The notes: generated from the sequence alone by a model not told the origin. 51,861 nucleotides of DNA from an uncultured Bacteroidales bacterium (GCA_902779165.1 CACZAN010000021.1:1-51861), one strand, 5' to 3'. Positions 16,780 to 25,143 are shown, numbered from the stretch's first letter. Translations and numbers: made by a program.

Positions 16780-19299
16780 ATGAACAAGTATTCTAAACTG
16801 CTGCTATGTGCAGCCTTAGGGCTTGCAACGTTCACGGCCTGCGAGGACGTGCCGGCACCTTACAACATTCCGTCTGACAACCCCACGCCTGTGGCTCCTA
16901 CGGCAGACTATGTCATCAACCAATCTTTCACTTCCAGTCTCGGTGACTTCCAGTCCCAAAGCGAGAGCGGTACGCTGGCGTGGGCGGCAAATTCCAAGTA
17001 CGGCGCCATCATCACGGGTTATAATGACTTTGATGGCGACGGGCAGAAAGAGAACAAGCCCGGTGTGACTTATCTCAATAGCCCGGAAATCGACCTGACA
17101 GGGGTCGACAGCGCATACGTCGTTATAGACCAGGCTATTAACTATGCAAAAGAGACGTTGGCCGATGACCACCATCTCCTTATCCGTGTGGGTGAGGGCG
17201 AATGGGTTGAGCTGCCTATGGATTTCGATGGTCTCGGAAATTCCTTTAATTACATCACTCAAAATATCCAGATTCCGCAGGAGTATATGGGCAAGAAGAT
17301 TCAACTTGCCCTGAAGCACGTAGCCCACGACAGCTATTCTTCCACCTGGGAGGTCAAGAGCCTGTCTGTCGCCAAGGGTACGGCACCGAGTACTGAAGCA
17401 CGTGTGATTGAAGGTGGAGTAGGTAGCGGAACGAAGGATGATCCGTATGACGTGGCAACCACCATCAAGCTGATAGCCGCTGGCGCACCTTCTGAGAAGA
17501 TATATACGAAGGGTATTGTCTGTGAGGTGGATGAATCGAGCTTCGATTCCAAATATGGAAGCCTTATTTATTACATCTCTGACGACGGTAGTCAGAAAGA
17601 TAAACTCGAAGTCTATCGCGGTTATGGGCTTGGTGGCGCTAAGTTCGGGGCCGCTGATGGCTTGAAGGTAGGCGATGAGGTCATCGTCTATGGTCAGGTG
17701 GTCTACTACAACAACAAGACGATGGAGTTCACTCAGGGCAGCGAACTGTACAGCCTCAATGGTGTGACTGCTGGTGGTGGCGTGAGCCCTGTCGGTATTG
17801 AAGTCACCTGCGCTGAAGCCGTGGAACTGACGAAAGCCTTGGCCGATGGTGCAACCTCTGAAGAGACTTATACAGTTACAGGCTATATCACTCAGGTCGT
17901 AGGCGCTGTCAGTCGCAACCAGCAAACTTTCTGGATGGCCGACACCAAGGATGGCGGCAAGGTCTTTGAGGCATACTACGCAAACCTTCCCGAAGGGGTC
18001 AGCGAGTTTAAGGTTGGTACCAAGGTGAAGATTACTGGTCAGCTCATTAAATATGTCAAAAACGATCAGATTACTCCTGAAATCAAGAATGCCACAGTGG
18101 AAATTCTTGAGGATGGCGGTGATATTCCTACACCTACAGGAATAGAGGTTACCTGCGCTCAAGCAGTGGAACTGACCAACGCTTTGGCTGATGGCGGCAC
18201 GTCCTCAGAAACTTACACCGTTACAGGCTATATCACCGAGGTGGTAGGTAACGTTAGCCGCAACCAGCAAACCTTCTGGATGGCCGACACCAAGGACGGC
18301 GGCAAACTATTCGAAGCATATTATGCTAACCTTCCCGAAGGTGTCAGCGAATTCAAGGTCGGCAGCAAGGTTAAGATTACCGGTCAGCTTATGAAGTATG
18401 TCAAGGATGGAAAGGTGACTCCCGAAATCAAGAATGCCACCGTGGAAATTCTTGAGAACGGCGGTGATACTCCTACACCTGCTGGAACAGAGGTCACCTG
18501 CGCTCAAGCTGTGGATTTGACTAAAGCCTTGGCTGATGGTGCAACATCCTCAGAGATTTACACCGTTAAAGGCTACATCACCGAGGTGGTAGGTAACGTT
18601 AGCCGCAGCCAGCAGACTTTCTGGATGGCCGACACCAAGGATGGCGGCAAGGTCTTCGAGGCATACTGGGCTAATCTTCCTGATGGCGTTAGCGCTTTCA
18701 CCGCAGGTTCGTTGGTTAAGATAACCGGCCAGCTTACGAAGTATGTGAAAGAAGGAAACGTTACACCAGAAATCAAGAACGCCACCGTCGAAATCCTTGA
18801 GGGAGGTGGTGATCCGCAACCCGGTGGTGATACTAAGACACTGTCTGACTTTGCTAATGGTAATTTCGAAACGTGGGCTGACGGTGTTCCTACAGGTTGG
18901 AAGAGCGCTTCCACTGCCGGCAACGCCACCCTCTCTCAGAGCACAGATGCTCATGGCGGCAGCTACTCTGTAAAAGTAGGAGGAGCCTCACAGAACAAGC
19001 GACTCGCTTACGAGGAGTTGCAGCTTGAGGCCGGAACCTACGCTGTCTCATTCTATGCCAAGGCGGCTACGGACGATGGCGGCAGTGTCAATCCTGGATA
19101 TGTTCCCATCAAGGATGACGGCTCTGCCGGCAGCTACGTGTATGGCGGATATGTTAATGACCTGAAGGCAAGCGAGTGGGTTAAAGTAGATTACGAATTC
19201 ACCCTGTCTGCTAAAACAACAATTTGCCTTGTCGTCATGAATTCCAAGAACCCGGGCAAGGATGTTCTCATTGATGACTACACCATTACAAAGAAATAA
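16780..19299 (+). CDS. Multidomain surface lipoprotein with three 115-residue OB-fold-like repeats
   Basis: The 839-residue lipoprotein (lipobox FTAC at about 18-21) has a jelly-roll 'choice-of-anchor' type domain (about 45-205, VINQSFTSSLGDF), one OB-fold-like domain (about 210-330, GTKDDPYDVATTIKL), three near-identical 115-residue repeats (about 340-684) each with EVTCAEAVELTKAL, YTVTGYI, QQTFWMADTKDGGK and KVKITGQL, and a C-terminal carbohydrate-binding-like beta-sandwich (about 690-839, FANGNFETWADGVPTGWK). The repeats resemble DUF6359/OB-fold modules. OB-folds often bind oligonucleotides, which fits the neighbouring nucleases, but carbohydrate binding by the terminal domain is equally possible. 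It likely sits on the outer face of the outer membrane. Confidence 0.82.
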   Translation: MNKYSKLLLCAALGLATFTACEDVPAPYNIPSDNPTPVAPTADYVINQSFTSSLGDFQSQSESGTLAWAANSKYGAIITGYNDFDGDGQKENKPGVTYLNSPEIDLTGVDSAYVVIDQAINYAKETLADDHHLLIRVGEGEWVELPMDFDGLGNSFNYITQNIQIPQEYMGKKIQLALKHVAHDSYSSTWEVKSLSVAKGTAPSTEARVIEGGVGSGTKDDPYDVATTIKLIAAGAPSEKIYTKGIVCEVDESSFDSKYGSLIYYISDDGSQKDKLEVYRGYGLGGAKFGAADGLKVGDEVIVYGQVVYYNNKTMEFTQGSELYSLNGVTAGGGVSPVGIEVTCAEAVELTKALADGATSEETYTVTGYITQVVGAVSRNQQTFWMADTKDGGKVFEAYYANLPEGVSEFKVGTKVKITGQLIKYVKNDQITPEIKNATVEILEDGGDIPTPTGIEVTCAQAVELTNALADGGTSSETYTVTGYITEVVGNVSRNQQTFWMADTKDGGKLFEAYYANLPEGVSEFKVGSKVKITGQLMKYVKDGKVTPEIKNATVEILENGGDTPTPAGTEVTCAQAVDLTKALADGATSSEIYTVKGYITEVVGNVSRSQQTFWMADTKDGGKVFEAYWANLPDGVSAFTAGSLVKITGQLTKYVKEGNVTPEIKNATVEILEGGGDPQPGGDTKTLSDFANGNFETWADGVPTGWKSASTAGNATLSQSTDAHGGSYSVKVGGASQNKRLAYEELQLEAGTYAVSFYAKAATDDGGSVNPGYVPIKDDGSAGSYVYGGYVNDLKASEWVKVDYEFTLSAKTTICLVVMNSKNPGKDVLIDDYTITKK
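17797..18831 (+). repeat. Three in-frame 345-bp tandem repeats
   Basis: Units start at 17797, 18142 and 18487, each exactly 345 bp (115 codons) long and very similar at DNA level, for example the shared CAAACTTTCTGGATGGCCGA-type segment. The exact period and high nucleotide similarity point to recent duplication and possible copy-number variation. Confidence 0.9.
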
Positions 19300-19308
19300 T
19301 AAGAACTG

Positions 19309-20199
19309 ATGAAATACCCAAAATTGCGTTGGGCATCCATACTTTTACTCTTGTGTGCAGCAGCTCCAATCTTTTGGAGCTGCTCTTCAGATGATAATGA
19401 GGAGGATAGCCCCACGGCCAACACAAATGCAAACTACATCACAGACGGCCCTGTGGCAGCTCGGCTTGAGATTCCGAAACTGAAGGGCGGCGTGGTGAAT
19501 ATGTTTCTGGTGAAGAAGCTGTCGACAGGCGCTGTAAACTTCTGCATTGAATGGGATATCTCGAAGAAAGCTCAGCGGTGGACCGCCTTCCGGTGGGATA
19601 ATACCAACAGCGGAGGCTACGTCAAGCGCGAGGATAACTTCATTGAGGATACAGATATCCCTGCCGAGTACCGTACCAACCAGAGTTTCTACAGTGGGTC
19701 AGGCTACACGCGTGGGCATATCATTGCCTCCGCCGACCGCTGGAACTCTGTGGAAGCCAACCGTCAGACATTCCTGTATTCGAATATGCAGCCGCAGCTC
19801 TACAGCTTCAACGGTGGCATCTGGGCGAACCTCGAAATGAAGGTGCGCTCGTGGAATACCGCCGATTTCCGCGATACGCTCTATGTGGTCAAAGGTGGGA
19901 CGATAGATCATAACTCAGATCTCATAGAGATTACGGACAAGGGACTGCGTGTGCCGAAGTATTTCTTCATGGCTATTCTCTGCAAGAATAAAAGTACGAT
20001 AAATGGAGGATACAAGGGCATAGGATTCTTCATGGAGCACCGCTCGTTTTACGAGGATCCCGAGAACATGAAGCCTTATATCAAGAGTATTGATGAACTG
20101 GAACAACTGACAGGCATCGATTTCTTCTGCAACCTGCCCGACCGCGTTGAAGAACAGGTGGAAAAGACGGTAACACCCACCGCTTGGGGCTTTCAGTGA
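19309..20199 (+). CDS. DNA/RNA non-specific endonuclease lipoprotein (NUC1/NucA family)
   Basis: The 296-residue protein has a lipoprotein signal (lipobox WSC at Cys25) and an NUC1 domain (about 70-270). The catalytic motif reads TRGH (His137) in place of the usual DRGH, followed by the conserved Asn and Gln of YSNMQPQ (Asn159), Asn168 and WANLE (Glu176). These His-Me finger enzymes cleave single- and double-stranded DNA and RNA with Mg2+. The gene follows the repeat lipoprotein by only 9 bp, so it closes the operon that begins with the TonB receptor. Lipid anchoring would keep the nuclease at the cell surface or in the periplasm. The D-to-T change at the first motif position is seen in some homologues and need not abolish activity. 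Confidence 0.88.
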   Translation: MKYPKLRWASILLLLCAAAPIFWSCSSDDNEEDSPTANTNANYITDGPVAARLEIPKLKGGVVNMFLVKKLSTGAVNFCIEWDISKKAQRWTAFRWDNTNSGGYVKREDNFIEDTDIPAEYRTNQSFYSGSGYTRGHIIASADRWNSVEANRQTFLYSNMQPQLYSFNGGIWANLEMKVRSWNTADFRDTLYVVKGGTIDHNSDLIEITDKGLRVPKYFFMAILCKNKSTINGGYKGIGFFMEHRSFYEDPENMKPYIKSIDELEQLTGIDFFCNLPDRVEEQVEKTVTPTAWGFQ

Positions 20200-20249
20200 A
20201 GAGAAATGTCTCTTTTTTAGCCCTTAGAACGCAGAAAGTTCCGAAAATC

Positions 20250-20281
20250 TTTGGTCACGTCGCAGAAAAGCAGTACTTTTG
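20250..20281 (+). promoter_or_regulatory. Promoter of the L31 gene
   Basis: TTTG at 20250-20253 and TACTTTTG at 20274-20281 are spaced as expected for -33 and -7 elements. The leader would be about 87 nt and holds a direct repeat. Confidence 0.6.
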
Positions 20282-20303
20282 CGCCGCAAAAATAACGAAC
20301 GCA

Positions 20304-20367
20304 GGTACACAAGCCCTGCCAATTACTCACTCGCCGGTACACAAGCCCGGCAAAACTACTCAAACAA
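20304..20367 (+). repeat. 32-bp direct repeat in the L31 leader
   Basis: GGTACACAAGCCC occurs at 20304-20316 and again at 20336-20348, and the following bases also resemble each other (ATTACTCACTC versus AACTACTCAAAC). The repeat lies between the promoter and the start codon. Confidence 0.6.
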
Positions 20368-20371
20368 AACA

Positions 20372-20623
20372 ATGAAACAAGGTATTCATCCCGACAACTA
20401 TCGTCCTGTTGTTTTCAAGGACATGAGTAACGGCGACATGTTCCTCAGCCGCTCCACTGCCAAGACCACCGAAACCGTGGAATTCGAAGGTGAGGAATAT
20501 CCCGTAGTTAAGCTCGAAATCTCCAGCAGCTCACACCCCTTCTACACGGGTAAGAGCAAGCTTGTAGACACCGCAGGTCGCGTCGACAAGTTCATGAGCC
20601 GCTACGCTCGCAGCCGCAAGTAA
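20372..20623 (+). CDS. rpmE2: 50S ribosomal protein L31 type B
   Basis: The 83-residue protein starts [19 protein letters not shown] and ends [11 protein letters not shown]. It has none of the Cys residues that bind zinc in type A L31, so it is the zinc-free type B form of the large ribosomal subunit. In organisms with both types, the zinc-free form replaces the other under zinc limitation; no second copy is visible here. The start at 20372 agrees with the family; the frame extends upstream into the leader, which contains a direct repeat that could have a regulatory role. A strong terminator follows. Confidence 0.96.
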   Translation: MKQGIHPDNYRPVVFKDMSNGDMFLSRSTAKTTETVEFEGEEYPVVKLEISSSSHPFYTGKSKLVDTAGRVDKFMSRYARSRK

Positions 20624-20659
20624 TCCACAGAGGATACTGTCGGTCTAAACTACAAACAG

Positions 20660-20688
20660 AGGGCATCCTTTTTCAAGGGTGCCCTTTT
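20660..20688 (+). terminator. Rho-independent terminator of L31
   Basis: GGGCATCC (20661-20668) pairs with GGGTGCCC (20677-20684) across an 8-nt loop and is followed by TTTT. Confidence 0.85.
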
Positions 20689-20711
20689 CTATTGGCAAAT
20701 TTTTTTTCACC

Positions 20712-20750
20712 TTTATATAATAAACGTGCGCGCGTTGCGTTATTATAATA
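20712..20750. repeat. AT/GC-alternating palindromic repeat
   Basis: An imperfect palindrome with TATATAATAAACGTGCGCGC on one side and GCGTTATTATAATA on the other. The 14-bp end (20737-20750) recurs in inverted orientation at 34124-34137. Confidence 0.6.
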
Positions 20751-20765
20751 GAAAGACTTGAAAGC

Positions 20766-21875
20766 ATGGCGCCCAACAGCTTTTATATCTTTATATCATA
20801 CGGGATTGCGGCGGTCTGCACGTGCGTTACAATCCCTTTGATAATTGCCTTCTGCCGGAAGTTCGGGTTCTTCGACCAGCCCAACCAGCGGAAGTTGCAT
20901 CACGCGGCTATTCCCCGGCTGGGCGGACTGGCCTTTTTGCCTTCTCTGGCCATCAGTTTCCTGACGACTTTATTGCTTTATTCATCTATCACAGGTAATC
21001 TCAACAGTTTCCATATTTCAGCGGTGGTGATGGTGCTGGGTGCTTGTATCATCTACCTCGTGGGATTGCTCGATGATTTGCTGGACCTGCCAGCAACGAT
21101 GAAGTTTGTCATTATGTTTGTCGCATCGGCTTTCATGCCTTCTTGTAATCTGGTTATCACCAACCTGCATGGCCTCTTCGGTATCTATGAACTGCCTCTT
21201 TGGTTGGGCTACGGACTGACGGTGCTAATCATTATGACCATTGTGAACGCTCTGAACCTGATTGATGGCATCGATGGTCTTTCCTCTGGCATTTCGATAA
21301 TCGCTTTGGGCATTTTCCTCTATTGTTTCATTGATCTTCGTAATATTGTCTTCTCCGTGGCTGCTGCTGGCTTGTTGGGCGCTGTCAGCATCTTCTTCCT
21401 TTTCAACGTCTTCGGAAGGGTAGGGCGGCTGAAGATTTTCATGGGCGACTCGGGCAGTCTGATTCTCGGTTACGTACTCGCTTATCTAAGTATCAAATAC
21501 ACGCTGATGAGTGAGCGCGACATCTATTCTGCTGTCAACCCGCTGCTGATACCTTTCTCGGTATTTCTGGTTCCTGTACTGGACTTGGTGCGTGTTGCTC
21601 TGACCCGTCTGCTCTCTGGCGAACCGATGTTCAAAGCTGATAAGCGTCACATCCATCATGTGCTGATGGCCGCTGGATTGAACATGCACCAGACGCTGTG
21701 CGTCATCTTGGCGTTGGTGATAGGTTTCATTATGCTGAACATTTGGTTGGAGGCTGTGATGGTGCCCCTGACAGTCATTGTCCTCTTAGACATCTCCCTC
21801 TTCATTATCTTTTTTGTTGTCATTTATCTCGTCGTCCATCATCGCGAGTCGTTGGCCGAGATGATGGCAGAGTGA
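20766..21875 (+). CDS. Undecaprenyl-phosphate sugar-1-phosphate transferase (WecA/Rfe, GT4-MraY family)
   Basis: The 369-residue protein has about ten to eleven membrane helices. Family motifs are visible: PRLGG (about 50-54), the acidic GLLDDLLDLP (Asp103, Asp104), NALNLIDGIDGLSSG (161-175), MGDSGSLILGY, and the cytoplasmic KADKRHIHH motif near residue 300. These enzymes move a UDP-linked HexNAc-1-phosphate, commonly GlcNAc-1-P, onto undecaprenyl phosphate, the first step of O-antigen, capsule or exopolysaccharide assembly. RmlA, Wzc and Wza genes lie within 10 kb, consistent with surface polysaccharide synthesis, but no glycosyltransferase cluster is present. Confidence 0.92.
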   Translation: MAPNSFYIFISYGIAAVCTCVTIPLIIAFCRKFGFFDQPNQRKLHHAAIPRLGGLAFLPSLAISFLTTLLLYSSITGNLNSFHISAVVMVLGACIIYLVGLLDDLLDLPATMKFVIMFVASAFMPSCNLVITNLHGLFGIYELPLWLGYGLTVLIIMTIVNALNLIDGIDGLSSGISIIALGIFLYCFIDLRNIVFSVAAAGLLGAVSIFFLFNVFGRVGRLKIFMGDSGSLILGYVLAYLSIKYTLMSERDIYSAVNPLLIPFSVFLVPVLDLVRVALTRLLSGEPMFKADKRHIHHVLMAAGLNMHQTLCVILALVIGFIMLNIWLEAVMVPLTVIVLLDISLFIIFFVVIYLVVHHRESLAEMMAE

Positions 21876-21889
21876 GGACAATTAGAAAA

Positions 21890-21985
21890 ATAAAATATTG
21901 GATAATTGAAAGGTTCTTCAGGTATGAACCGACCAGAGGTCGAGCGGAAAGGTTCTTCGGATGGATAATTGATAGTCAAAAGGGA
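21890..21985. repeat. Dispersed ATTGAAA/TTCTTCA/GAGCGG element, copy 3
   Basis: GATAATTGAAAGGTTCTTCA, then GGTCGAGCGGAAAGGTTCTT and GGATAATTGATAG share the layout of the copies near 8372 and 10817. It lies directly after the transferase stop codon. Confidence 0.6.
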
Positions 21986-21995
21986 GAGAAATAAA

Positions 21996-22055
21996 ATAAG
22001 GTTTAAAGTTTAGTGGTGTTCCCGTAGGAAACAAGCCTTAAACTTTAAACCTTAT
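21996..22055. terminator. Long hairpin between transferase and RNase Y genes
   Basis: A perfect 17-bp stem (ATAAGGTTTAAAGTTTA at 21996-22012 with its complement at 22039-22055) encloses a loop with a smaller GTTCC/GGAAC stem. It can terminate both convergent genes and is built from the TTTAAAC repeat family. Confidence 0.75.
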
Positions 22056-22072
22056 TACTTTACTTAAGCTTA

Positions 22073-23632
22073 TTATTTCGCGTAGCTTACGGCTCTTGTC
22101 TCGCGAATGACGGTGATCTTCACCTGTCCCGGATACGTCATTTCGTTCTGGATCTTGACGGCGATGTCGTTGCTGAGTGTCTCGATTTGTTTGTCGTCGA
22201 TCTTGTCGGCTCCGACGATGACGCGCAGTTCGCGTCCAGCTTGGATGGCGTAGGTCTTGGTGACGCCTGGGTAGCTCATGGCGATGTTCTCAAGATCCTT
22301 CAGACGCTTGATATAAGCTTCGGCAATCTCGCGGCGGGCACCTGGACGTGCGCCACTGATGGCGTCGCAAACCTGCACGATAGGTGCGATGAGGCTTGTC
22401 ATTTCCATTTCCTCGTGGTGTGCGCCAATCGCATTGCAGATATCAGGTTTTTCCTTGTACTTCTCTGCCAGCTTGGCTCCATAGAGTGCGTGTGGCAGTT
22501 CGGGTTCCTCGTCGGGCACCTTACCTATATCGTGAAGTAGTCCGGCGCGCTTTGCTTTCTTGGCATTCAGTCCGAGTTCGCTGGCCATGACAGCACAGAG
22601 GTTTGCGGTTTCGCGTGCGTGCTGCAGCAAGTTCTGTCCGTAGCTGGAGCGGTACTTCATCTTACCTACGATGCGCACGAGTTCAGGATGCAGTCCGTGG
22701 ATACCCAAATCGATAGCGGTGCGCTTGCCGACCTCCATGATTTCCTCGTCCACCTGTTTTTTCACCTTCGCCACTACTTCTTCGATACGTGCGGGGTGGA
22801 TGCGGCCGTCGGCCACCAGCTGGTGCAAGGCCAGTCGAGCAATCTCGCGACGCACGGGGTCGAAGCCGCTGATGACGATACTCTCAGGTGTGTCGTCGAC
22901 GACGATTTCCACTCCGGCAGCAGCCTCCAACGCGCGGATATTGCGGCCTTCACGTCCGATGACACGACCTTTTACGTCGTCGTTCTCAATGTGGAAAACG
23001 GTGACACTGTTTTCAACGGCAGTTTCTGTGGCCACGCGCTGTATGGTCTGGATCACGATACGTTTTGCCTCCTTGTTGGCGGTCATCTTCGCATCGTCCA
23101 TGATTTCGTTGATGTAGCTGGCAGCGTCGGTTTTGGCCTCATCCTTCAGGGTTTCGATAAGGCGTTCCTTGGCTTCTTCGGCGGTCAGTCCGCTGATCTT
23201 CTCCAGCTGTGTGCGCTCCTGGTTGATGAGGTTCTCCAGCCGCTGGCTGAGTTCTTCCTCGCGCTTCTGCAGCAGTGCCTGCTGCTGTTCCATTCGTTTG
23301 CGCTCTGCTTCCTGCTCGTTCTTGCGGCGGTTGAGTTCGTCCTGACGCTGGTTCAGGCTTAGTTCGCGCTGCTTGAGCCGGTTCTCGTTCTGCTGAATCT
23401 GCTGGTTGCGCTGTTGCACTTCCTTCTCCAGCTCAGCTTTCTTGTTGAGGAATTTCTCCTTGACTTCAAGGAGCTTCTTCTGTTTGATGACTTCGGCCTC
23501 TTTCTGGGCCTCTTCGTGCAGCATTTTCATTCGCGCTGGGCGGATGCGCCGGTACCAGACGAACTGGTAGATGAGCACTGCCACGGCGATAACTGCTGAC
23601 ACAATGGTAATTATCAATCCTAATAGTGACAT
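22073..23632 (-). CDS. rny: Ribonuclease Y
   Basis: The 519-residue protein has an N-terminal membrane helix (about 4-27), a long Glu/Lys/Gln-rich coiled coil (about 35-200), a KH domain (about 205-275, [17 protein letters not shown]) and an HD domain with LLHDIGK (His367-Asp368). RNase Y is a membrane-anchored endoribonuclease that starts mRNA decay. The length is normal. It lies downstream of the coiled-coil gene and zapA on the same strand, with a 110-bp gap that contains a hairpin and no TAnnTTTG promoter, so it is probably cotranscribed with the two cell-division genes. Confidence 0.97.
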   Translation of the reverse strand: MSLLGLIITIVSAVIAVAVLIYQFVWYRRIRPARMKMLHEEAQKEAEVIKQKKLLEVKEKFLNKKAELEKEVQQRNQQIQQNENRLKQRELSLNQRQDELNRRKNEQEAERKRMEQQQALLQKREEELSQRLENLINQERTQLEKISGLTAEEAKERLIETLKDEAKTDAASYINEIMDDAKMTANKEAKRIVIQTIQRVATETAVENSVTVFHIENDDVKGRVIGREGRNIRALEAAAGVEIVVDDTPESIVISGFDPVRREIARLALHQLVADGRIHPARIEEVVAKVKKQVDEEIMEVGKRTAIDLGIHGLHPELVRIVGKMKYRSSYGQNLLQHARETANLCAVMASELGLNAKKAKRAGLLHDIGKVPDEEPELPHALYGAKLAEKYKEKPDICNAIGAHHEEMEMTSLIAPIVQVCDAISGARPGARREIAEAYIKRLKDLENIAMSYPGVTKTYAIQAGRELRVIVGADKIDDKQIETLSNDIAVKIQNEMTYPGQVKITVIRETRAVSYAK

Positions 23633-23668
23633 GGTTGTTGTTAAATGTTGTATTTAGATAATAGAACA

Positions 23669-23720
23669 ACGCACCGACCACTTCGCATCCCACGTTGGTG
23701 GGAGGCAAGGGAGGGTGCGT
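23669..23720 (-). promoter_or_regulatory. Nested hairpin in the RNase Y leader
   Basis: An outer 7-bp stem (ACGCACC at 23669-23675, GGTGCGT at 23714-23720) encloses an inner 6-bp stem (TCCCAC at 23688-23693, GTGGGA at 23698-23703). It has no T-tract. It lies between zapA and rny and could be an attenuator or an RNA processing site. Confidence 0.45.
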
Positions 23721-23742
23721 CGTAGAGAGGGTTCTCGGTTGT

Positions 23743-24033
23743 TTAATGCAGGGCTTCGTTGACCTCGCTGATGAGGTTGTTGAGCTGTCCCATAATGGGT
23801 TCCAGGTTGCCGCTGGCTCTGCACTTCTCATAGCGTACGGCAATGTCAATAAGCGTCATCAGTAGATAGACAGCGTGGTTCTGACCCGTATATGAATTGG
23901 CATAATAGGAGAACTGCTTGTTGATGAGCTTCTCGGCATCGCGGTAGTAAATCTCCTCATCGCGCTTGGCGTCGATGCTGAAATTTTGCCCACATAGCTT
24001 GAGTGTTATTTTTAGGGTATCGCTGACTTCCAT
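23743..24033 (-). CDS. zapA: Cell division protein ZapA
   Basis: The 96-residue protein matches ZapA: an N-terminal beta segment (ITLKLCGQNFSIDAKRDEEIYYRDAEKLIN) with the characteristic Arg/Glu-rich start, then a long helix ending in a coiled coil (LNNLISEVNEAL). ZapA tetramers crosslink FtsZ filaments at the Z-ring. It follows a coiled-coil gene after 63 bp, and the two share the promoter at 24449-24456. Confidence 0.88.
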   Translation of the reverse strand: MEVSDTLKITLKLCGQNFSIDAKRDEEIYYRDAEKLINKQFSYYANSYTGQNHAVYLLMTLIDIAVRYEKCRASGNLEPIMGQLNNLISEVNEALH

Positions 24034-24096
24034 TTATTGTTTTCTTCTGTTTTCGTTACTATTGCTCTCGGGTCTGGCTTCACCTTCATATTATAT

Positions 24097-24408
24097 TCAG
24101 GCGTTCTCAAGCCCCGAGCCCTTGAGCAGGGCGATACACTTGTCTACGTCTCGCACCAGTTTGGAAATCCGCTGTCGGGCGGCATTGATGTCTTTATCGC
24201 CGACTTCCAGCATCTTTGCCATTTTCAAGTTGGCATAGTTGGTTTCGAGCAGTTTATTTCGCTGCTTGACTTCCTGAAGCTCGGTGTCTTTCTTCACGAG
24301 TTCTTCGAGCAACTCTTCATGATCCTCTTTCATTTGTGTGAACTTGAGGATGAGTTGCCGAGTTCGAGTTTCCAATAGTCTTATTGTTTTCTCTTCTTCG
24401 GAGGTCAT
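24097..24408 (-). CDS. Coiled-coil protein upstream of zapA
   Basis: The 103-residue protein is predicted to be almost wholly helical, with a continuous heptad-rich coiled coil from about residue 10 to 65 (LILKFTQMKEDHEELLEELV, then LQEVKQRNKLLETNYANLK) and a second helix at the C-terminus. I do not assign a named family. By size, coiled-coil character and linkage to zapA it could play the part that ZapB plays in enterobacteria as a ZapA partner, which is inference from context. Confidence 0.75.
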   Translation of the reverse strand: MTSEEEKTIRLLETRTRQLILKFTQMKEDHEELLEELVKKDTELQEVKQRNKLLETNYANLKMAKMLEVGDKDINAARQRISKLVRDVDKCIALLKGSGLENA

Positions 24409-24448
24409 TTCGTTGCCAATTTATGCCACTTTTGTGGTTTTAACGGCA

Positions 24449-24456
24449 CAAAGGTA
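24449..24456 (-). promoter_or_regulatory. Promoter -7 element for the coiled-coil/zapA/rny genes
   Basis: TACCTTTG on the minus strand lies 41 bp before the coiled-coil gene start. Confidence 0.6.
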
Positions 24457-24496
24457 ATATTTAGTTTCCGTTTGTGCAAGTTTGGAGGTCGATTTT

Positions 24497-25129
24497 TTAC
24501 TTATCTTCCTCAATATTTGGTCGCTTTTCCTTCTTTGCTAGCATCACAGTGGTGTGAACATACTCGCTCATCCAGTTTTCGGAGAATCCAAGGAGCTGTT
24601 GATACTTGCGAATTCCAAAAACTGTACGACGTACGTTGTCGTCCTTCCATTCGTTCTTTGTAAGGATGTCATGGATGGTCTTTTCCGTCATGGTTTTCAA
24701 GGCTCCTCTCATGAACGAGGGGAGGCGGAATTTCCACTGCATCAGGTTGCCCATGACCATCATCAGGTCCTGGCTGAAGCCTTGGAACTGGAGCATATAG
24801 GGTTGCACGTCCTGCAGGCGCTTGCAGCGTTTCTTCACACTCTGCTCGATTTCGGTGGAGAAGGATTCGCTGACGCCATAGACTTCGGTCAGGATCTTTG
24901 CGCAGCGTTTCTTCTCGCCTAAGCCCAGCTTGTTGTTGACGGTGGGCACTTTCAGGGTCTGCTTGAACACGCGCAGATCGGGTAGGGCTGCCAGGTTCGT
25001 GATGCCTACTTGTGATGCCATGCTGGCTTGAAGATATACGCGGATGAGCGTCATGAAGTCTTCCATGCCGCCCACTTTGGTCGTTGTGTCGGCCGACTTG
25101 CGGCCAAAGAGTTTACTAAAAAATGACAT
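24497..25129 (-). CDS. Conserved hypothetical protein downstream of rmlA
   Basis: The 210-residue protein starts MSFFSKLFGRKSADTTTK and looks mostly helical, with basic patches (EKKRCAK, SVKKRCKRLQ) and a C-terminal charged tail. No signal peptide, membrane helix or catalytic motif is evident, and I do not recognise the family. It starts 14 bp after the rmlA stop codon, so the two are probably cotranscribed, but this does not reveal its function. Confidence 0.7.
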   Translation of the reverse strand: MSFFSKLFGRKSADTTTKVGGMEDFMTLIRVYLQASMASQVGITNLAALPDLRVFKQTLKVPTVNNKLGLGEKKRCAKILTEVYGVSESFSTEIEQSVKKRCKRLQDVQPYMLQFQGFSQDLMMVMGNLMQWKFRLPSFMRGALKTMTEKTIHDILTKNEWKDDNVRRTVFGIRKYQQLLGFSENWMSEYVHTTVMLAKKEKRPNIEEDK

Positions 25130-25143
25130 TGTTATTTATGGGT

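Noticed and set aside
23633-23742. 6S RNA beside zapA, a common location
   Set aside because: The gap is only 110 bp and folds into a short nested hairpin, too small for 6S RNA.
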